From: Hyphomicrobiales bacterium
Lineage (GTDB): Bacteria; Pseudomonadota; Alphaproteobacteria; Rhizobiales; Rhizobiaceae
Assembly: GCA_900466475.1 (NCBI GenBank)
Contig: UBMI01000027.1
Coordinates: 1 to 64,000, forward strand
Reading direction: 5' to 3'
Length of the DNA: 64,000 bases
Positions 59,925-64,000 of this stretch are shown here, one piece after another. The position numbers and the translations under genes are program-made. Within the stretch, counting starts at the first letter, position 1, and every line of letters begins with the position of its first letter. The notes below the pieces were generated by a model. That model had not been told where the DNA came from and ran no database searches. It was given only the letters and a program-made list of their open reading frames with translations.

Positions 59925-60212
59925 TTAGATCCCGGACCTCCGGCGATCGCGATACAAGCCGATGCTGATCACATTCGGTCCAAGGTCCCTTTTCTGCTGC
60001 GGTATCTTGGCCGACTCAGTGGAGGCTTCGGCAGGCTGTTCCGCTCCGGCGGGCTGTTCCATTGTCTGGGGAATGTCTGCCCGTTGGGCCTCGACCAGCG
60101 CCCGAAGGTCCCGCACATTGCCGTAGAGTTGCGCCACCAGCTTGCGATAATAATCGACGACCTGCTGATGTTCCTCGCGTGAAACGTAGCGTTCCCGAAA
60201 CCACTGAACCAT
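59925..60212 (-). CDS. Small hypothetical protein with coiled-coil start
   Basis: A 95-residue soluble protein. The first ~45 residues are helical and heptad-like (VSREEHQQVVDYYRKLVAQLYGNVRDLRALVEAQRAD). The rest is Pro/Ala/Glu-rich and probably disordered, with a basic tail (DRRRSGI). No domain was recognised. AGGTGGA precedes the ATG. It overlaps no other gene and is convergent with the methyltransferase. It may be real because the helix has a clear hydrophobic repeat and codon use is normal. Confidence 0.5.
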   Translation of the reverse strand: MVQWFRERYVSREEHQQVVDYYRKLVAQLYGNVRDLRALVEAQRADIPQTMEQPAGAEQPAEASTESAKIPQQKRDLGPNVISIGLYRDRRRSGI

Positions 60213-60365
60213 GTCATTTCCACCTGCTTGCTTACGGCAGGGAAACTTCCCGCCATGGGAAGCGGTTCCGAAATGGTCGGGCTATGGTTAAGGTTTCGTT
60301 GCCGTTGCGGGCTGGCCGGGCAGAGAGAGGGAAGCGCCCGATCGTGTTCCCTCAGTCCGCTTTCG

Positions 60366-61055
60366 TCACTTGCCCTGCTTGCGAAGCGCTTCGAGCAGCA
60401 CGCTCGCCGTCGGCCCTGACGAGGCGGGATTCTGGCCGGTGATCAGCTGGCCGTCGACAACGGTGTGAACACCCCAGTCCTTCACCTTGGAGAAGGTGGC
60501 GCCGAGGTTCAGGAGCTCGTCCTCGACAAGGAAGGGCACAACCTTGGTGAGGCCGACGGCTTCTTCTTCGCCGTTGGTGAAGCCGGTGACCGTGCGGCCG
60601 GCGACGAACGGCGTGCCATCGGGCTTCTTCGCGCGATGCAGGGTGCCCGGCGCATGGCAGACGAGGGCGATGGTCTTGCCGGCGGCGATGAAGCTCTCGA
60701 TCAGCCTGACGGAATTCGGGTCTTCTGCGAGATCCCACATCGGCCCGTGGCCGCCGGGATAGAAGACCGTGTCGAAATCGGCCTGATTGACACTGTCGAG
60801 GCGAACCGTCCTGGCGAGCTGCGCCTTTGCGGGTTCGTCGGCATTGAAGCGGCGCGTCAGGTCGGTCTGGAACATCGGCTCGTCGCTCTTGGGATCGAGC
60901 GGCGGCTGGCCGCCCTTGGGAGACGCGAGCGTTATCTCGGCGCCGGCTTCCTTGAAGACGTAAAAGGGTGCGGCAAGCTCTTCGAGCCAGAAGCCGGTCT
61001 TCTTGCCGGTGTTGCCGAGCTGGTCATGCGAAGTCAAAACCATGAGGACTTTCAT
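60366..61055 (-). CDS. DJ-1/PfpI-family protein (Hsp31-like)
   Basis: A 229-residue protein of the class I glutamine-amidotransferase-like fold. The nucleophile elbow is ALVCHAPG with Cys133 and His134. An acidic partner is likely Glu25 in GFWLEELAAP. The TNTGKKTGFWLEE and YPGGHGPMWDLAEDP blocks are typical of the Hsp31/YhbO-like branch, which acts as a glyoxalase III-type enzyme, deglycase or chaperone under carbonyl and redox stress. GGGAG lies seven bases before the ATG at 61055. It lies 115 bp from the large regulator gene, in the same direction, which may control it. Confidence 0.88.
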   Translation of the reverse strand: MKVLMVLTSHDQLGNTGKKTGFWLEELAAPFYVFKEAGAEITLASPKGGQPPLDPKSDEPMFQTDLTRRFNADEPAKAQLARTVRLDSVNQADFDTVFYPGGHGPMWDLAEDPNSVRLIESFIAAGKTIALVCHAPGTLHRAKKPDGTPFVAGRTVTGFTNGEEEAVGLTKVVPFLVEDELLNLGATFSKVKDWGVHTVVDGQLITGQNPASSGPTASVLLEALRKQGK

Positions 61056-61170
61056 GCTGCTTCTCCCTGTTGGCGTGGTTGATTGGCATGCGCTGAAAAC
61101 TGGGGATTTCGAATGCCGAGGCAAGCCCCGGCGCGTCGCAATGTCAGGCCTCTCAGGGCTGCGGCCTCCT

Positions 61171-64000
61171 TCAGCCCAGCCTTGCCAGCACCTCGGCTGC
61201 GGCCTTCAGATCCGGTGTGTCTCTGCCTTCCGTGAAACTCTCGTAGACAGGCCGCAGCAGCGCCTTCGCATCTCCGGCGCGCTCGCGACCGAGCCAGTGG
61301 GTGGCGAGGTCCGTGGCGGTGCGGATTTCCCAGGCTTTGGCGCCCTGTGTGCGGGCGAGTTGCAGCGATTGGGTGAAATAGTCCTCGGCCGACATGTTGC
61401 TGAGTTCGGGAGCCGAAAGCAGGATGGCGCCGCGCAGGCGCAAGAGTTCGGGCAGGTAGGAAGTATAGCCCTTCTCCTCGATCCCCTGGCTGGTTTCCTC
61501 GGCAAGCGACCAGGCTTCGGCAAAGTCGCCGCTTTCGGCAAGCGCCGTGGCGATGACGATGTTGAAGCGGATGGAGAAGAGCTCGAAGCGGGCGGCGTGG
61601 AGTTTCTCGAGGTGGCGCTGCAAGGTGGCGACACCGGTTTCGACATCACCGCGGCGTATGGAAAGCTCGGCCTTGAAGGCGTTGCCCATATGGAGATAGG
61701 GGCCGGTCGAATGGGTTTCGGCACGCGCGACGAACCAGTCCAGATGTTCTTCGGCGAGATCGAGATCGCCGACCCAGAGAAGCGCTGCCACTGCATTGAT
61801 GACGATTGCGAAAGCGACGGGATGGCGCATGGCTTCCGCTTCCCCGACAGCCTCGTCGATCGCGTCGCGCATCTGTGCCGTATGACCCTGCAGCCAGAGG
61901 GCCGTGACCCAGCCGATGCCGGCCCAGCTGTAATGGTCGAAGCCGTAGTGGATCTGGCGGCTGGCAAGTGGATTGTCGGGTTCTAGAACGGTTTCCAGCT
62001 CGGTGCGAGCGTCAGCCAGGCCTCCCATGACGCAGAGCGAGACGCCCATCAGCGTGTGGGAAAGTGCGGTTGCCGCCGGATCTCCAAGCGTCGCTGCAAT
62101 TTCGGCACAGCGTTTCGCCTGGAGCAGGCATTGCCTCTGTTCGCCGCTGCGCAGGTGATAGAAATAGATGGGTCCGATGAGGCGCACGGCATTGAGATAA
62201 TCGCCGCGCATCTGCGCGATCTCGAAGCTTCTGTTCAATGCGGCAACGGTGGCTTCATGGTGGCCGCGCGTGAACATCATGGAGACGCCGAGCGAGGCCT
62301 GCAGCTGCATTTCCTCGCTGCCGCCACGCGTCGTCTCGTCCAGCGCCTGCAGCGCGCGTTCGGTCCAGCGGTGGCATTCCGGCAGCAGCCCCATGGCGCG
62401 CGAGACGGGCGCAGCCGCAGCCGCTAAGCCAATGCCGATCTGCCTGTCGCCGGTGTCGCCGAAGCACCAGTCGAGAGCGGCGCGCACATTGTTGATCGCT
62501 GCAAAATGCGGGGCGCGCTCGTTGGCGGTCGACAATGTCGACCATTCGCTGCCGTTCTGTTCCAGCCAGCGTCGGAAATAGGCGGCATGGCGGCCGGAGA
62601 GCTCCGTCCATTCGGCCGTATCGGTGCAGAGGTCGATCGCATAGGCGCGGGTGGTGTCCAGCAGCCGGTAACGCATCATGGCGCCGAGCGGGCGGGCGGC
62701 CACCATGGATTTTTCCACCAGGCTGTCGATTGCGGCAAAGACGGCAGCGCGGTCGAGCGTGTCGTTCGTGACCACTTCAAGGGCGGCATCCAGCGTGAAA
62801 TGGCCGACGAAGACGGCGAGCCGCCTCAGCACCGCGCGCTCGAGATCCGAGAGCAGGCTGTAGCTCCAGTCGAGCGTGGCCTGCAATGTCTGCTGGCGCG
62901 GCGGCGCAGTGCGCAGGCCATGCCAAAGAAGCGTCAGGCGCTGGTCGAGAAGGGCTGCCGTCTGTTCCAGCCCATACGCCTCGACACGGCGGGCGGCGAG
63001 CTCGATTGCGAGCGCCACGCCATCGAGCTTACGGCAGATATCGCTGACAATGGCGGCTTCCGCATCGCTGACATCGAGATGCGCGCCGTTTGCCATGGCG
63101 CGCTCGATGAAGAGTTGCGTTGCCGGAAACTGCTCGATCGCGCTGACGGAAAAGCCGGGAGCCTCCGGCGGATAGGCCAGTGCGTCCAGCCGGTAGATAC
63201 GCTCGCCCTCGATGCGCAATGCCTCGCGGCTGGTGGCGAGCACGTGCACTTCGGGCGCGGCCTCCAGGATGGTCTCGACCAGGGCGGCGATCGCCTCGAC
63301 GAGGTGTTCGCAGGTATCGAGCACCAGCAGGAAGCGCTTGTCTTTCAGGAAGCGGATCAGATCCGGCGTCGGGTCCTCGGCCTGCACCGACAGGCCCAGC
63401 ATGGAAGCAATGGTGGTGGCCGCCAGTCCTGGATCCGTGATCACGCTGAAATCGACGAAGAGCACATGGCCAGCGAAATCCTCCGCCACCTGATGGGCGG
63501 CTGATATCGCGACCGTCGTCTTGCCGACGCCGCCGGGGCCGACGATGGTGACGAAACGGGAATCCGTCAGCTGTGCCGCGAGCTTCATCACGTCAACGTC
63601 GCGGCCGATCATCCGGCCAAGGCGCGGGGGTAGATTGGCATGTGAAAAATGCGGAGTGGCAGCGGATGGGCCGTTCCGTTCTGCAGGCGCCAGCGAAACG
63701 GGCGCGACGAAGCAATAGCCGCGCCCGGGAACCGTCGTGATGTAGCGCGCTCCGGCCTGGCCGTCGCCGAGCGCCTTGCGCAGGCCGGTCATGTGGAAGC
63801 GCAGGCTGCCTTCCTCGACCAGGGCATCGGGCCAGACCTGCGCCATCAGGTCCTTCTTGGAGATGATCTCGTTGGGGGCGGTCACGAGTGCGATGAGGAT
63901 GTCGAGCGCGCGTCCGCCGAGCTCTATGGGAGCGCCGTCTTTCGTCAGCAGCCGTTCGCTGACGGCCAGCAGGAACGGGCCGAAGCGAAATCCGCCGATA
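61171..64000 (-). CDS. Winged-helix/ATPase/TPR regulator, 5' end cut by the window edge
   Basis: The visible 943 codons match the regulator at 6395-9367. Starting at the edge, the winged helix runs RFGPFLLAV, then KKDLMAQVWPDALVEEG and VPGRGYCFVAPVSLAP. The ATPase follows with Walker A GPGGVGKT and Walker B FLLVLDTCEH, and a helical repeat region extends to the end. The frame is open to position 64000, so the start codon lies outside the window. It is an ATP-dependent one-component regulator of the STAND type. It is a paralogue rather than an orthologue of the other, as the domains are in the same order but the sequences are clearly different. Downstream, on the same strand, is the DJ-1-like gene. 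Confidence 0.9.
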   Translation of the reverse strand, partial: IGGFRFGPFLLAVSERLLTKDGAPIELGGRALDILIALVTAPNEIISKKDLMAQVWPDALVEEGSLRFHMTGLRKALGDGQAGARYITTVPGRGYCFVAPVSLAPAERNGPSAATPHFSHANLPPRLGRMIGRDVDVMKLAAQLTDSRFVTIVGPGGVGKTTVAISAAHQVAEDFAGHVLFVDFSVITDPGLAATTIASMLGLSVQAEDPTPDLIRFLKDKRFLLVLDTCEHLVEAIAALVETILEAAPEVHVLATSREALRIEGERIYRLDALAYPPEAPGFSVSAIEQFPATQLFIERAMANGAHLDVSDAEAAIVSDICRKLDGVALAIELAARRVEAYGLEQTAALLDQRLTLLWHGLRTAPPRQQTLQATLDWSYSLLSDLERAVLRRLAVFVGHFTLDAALEVVTNDTLDRAAVFAAIDSLVEKSMVAARPLGAMMRYRLLDTTRAYAIDLCTDTAEWTELSGRHAAYFRRWLEQNGSEWSTLSTANERAPHFAAINNVRAALDWCFGDTGDRQIGIGLAAAAAPVSRAMGLLPECHRWTERALQALDETTRGGSEEMQLQASLGVSMMFTRGHHEATVAALNRSFEIAQMRGDYLNAVRLIGPIYFYHLRSGEQRQCLLQAKRCAEIAATLGDPAATALSHTLMGVSLCVMGGLADARTELETVLEPDNPLASRQIHYGFDHYSWAGIGWVTALWLQGHTAQMRDAIDEAVGEAEAMRHPVAFAIVINAVAALLWVGDLDLAEEHLDWFVARAETHSTGPYLHMGNAFKAELSIRRGDVETGVATLQRHLEKLHAARFELFSIRFNIVIATALAESGDFAEAWSLAEETSQGIEEKGYTSYLPELLRLRGAILLSAPELSNMSAEDYFTQSLQLARTQGAKAWEIRTATDLATHWLGRERAGDAKALLRPVYESFTEGRDTPDLKAAAEVLARLG

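Noticed and set aside
1..64000. CRISPR array, prophage, integrase or transposase
   Set aside because: No spaced direct repeats, phage structural genes, or recombinase motifs were found. The islands lack recognisable attachment sites.

Overview
The window looks like chromosomal DNA of a member of the Rhizobiaceae (Rhizobium/Agrobacterium group). It is GC-rich with dense genes. It carries palindromic repeats of the rhizobial intergenic-mosaic type, a long UvrB with extended ends, a two-component/symporter locus laid out like mctS-mctR-mctP of Rhizobium, and a persulfide dioxygenase-rhodanese fusion. No tRNA, rRNA, transposase, CRISPR array or prophage structural gene was seen.

Layout. 0-5 kb: cold-shock protein, DnaJ-like protein, secreted dienelactone-hydrolase-like protein, and a minus-strand operon (Tat-exported VOC protein, exported ABM monooxygenase, SDR) facing an MFS transporter. 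6-15 kb: a 990-residue winged-helix/ATPase regulator, small exported proteins, an exonuclease, a GNAT, and an AT-rich three-gene cassette with two membrane proteins. 15-27 kb: uvrB with a palindromic repeat inside its reading frame, a GH15 glucoamylase/trehalase-like enzyme, a cyclase-TPR protein, a BTAD regulator, a 1-Cys peroxiredoxin and the persulfide dioxygenase fusion.

27.2-29.9 kb is an AT-richer island holding a retron on the minus strand. It has a foldable msr-msd non-coding RNA, an effector of the St85/Ec86 type (nucleoside deoxyribosyltransferase-like) and a reverse transcriptase with the retron NAxxH, YADD and VTG motifs. Downstream lies an HNH-nuclease gene broken by one in-frame amber codon. 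This is the best-supported defence system here.

30-50 kb: AraC, SDR, an EAL phosphodiesterase, a tetR-MFP-RND efflux operon, the mct monocarboxylate locus flanked by an intact class III cyclase and a decayed fragment of a similar gene, a LysR/NmrA divergent pair and an SDR/AraC divergent pair. 50-64 kb: a two-gene module of unknown function (957-residue protein plus beta-helix protein), TspO, an exported GH75 chitosanase-like protein with an exported amidase, a methyltransferase paralogous to one at 33.4 kb, a DJ-1/PfpI protein, and the 5'-truncated paralogue of the 990-residue regulator running off the right edge.

Functions are read from motifs and gene context only. Start codons were chosen by family alignment from memory and by ribosome binding sites. 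Nothing was checked against a database.
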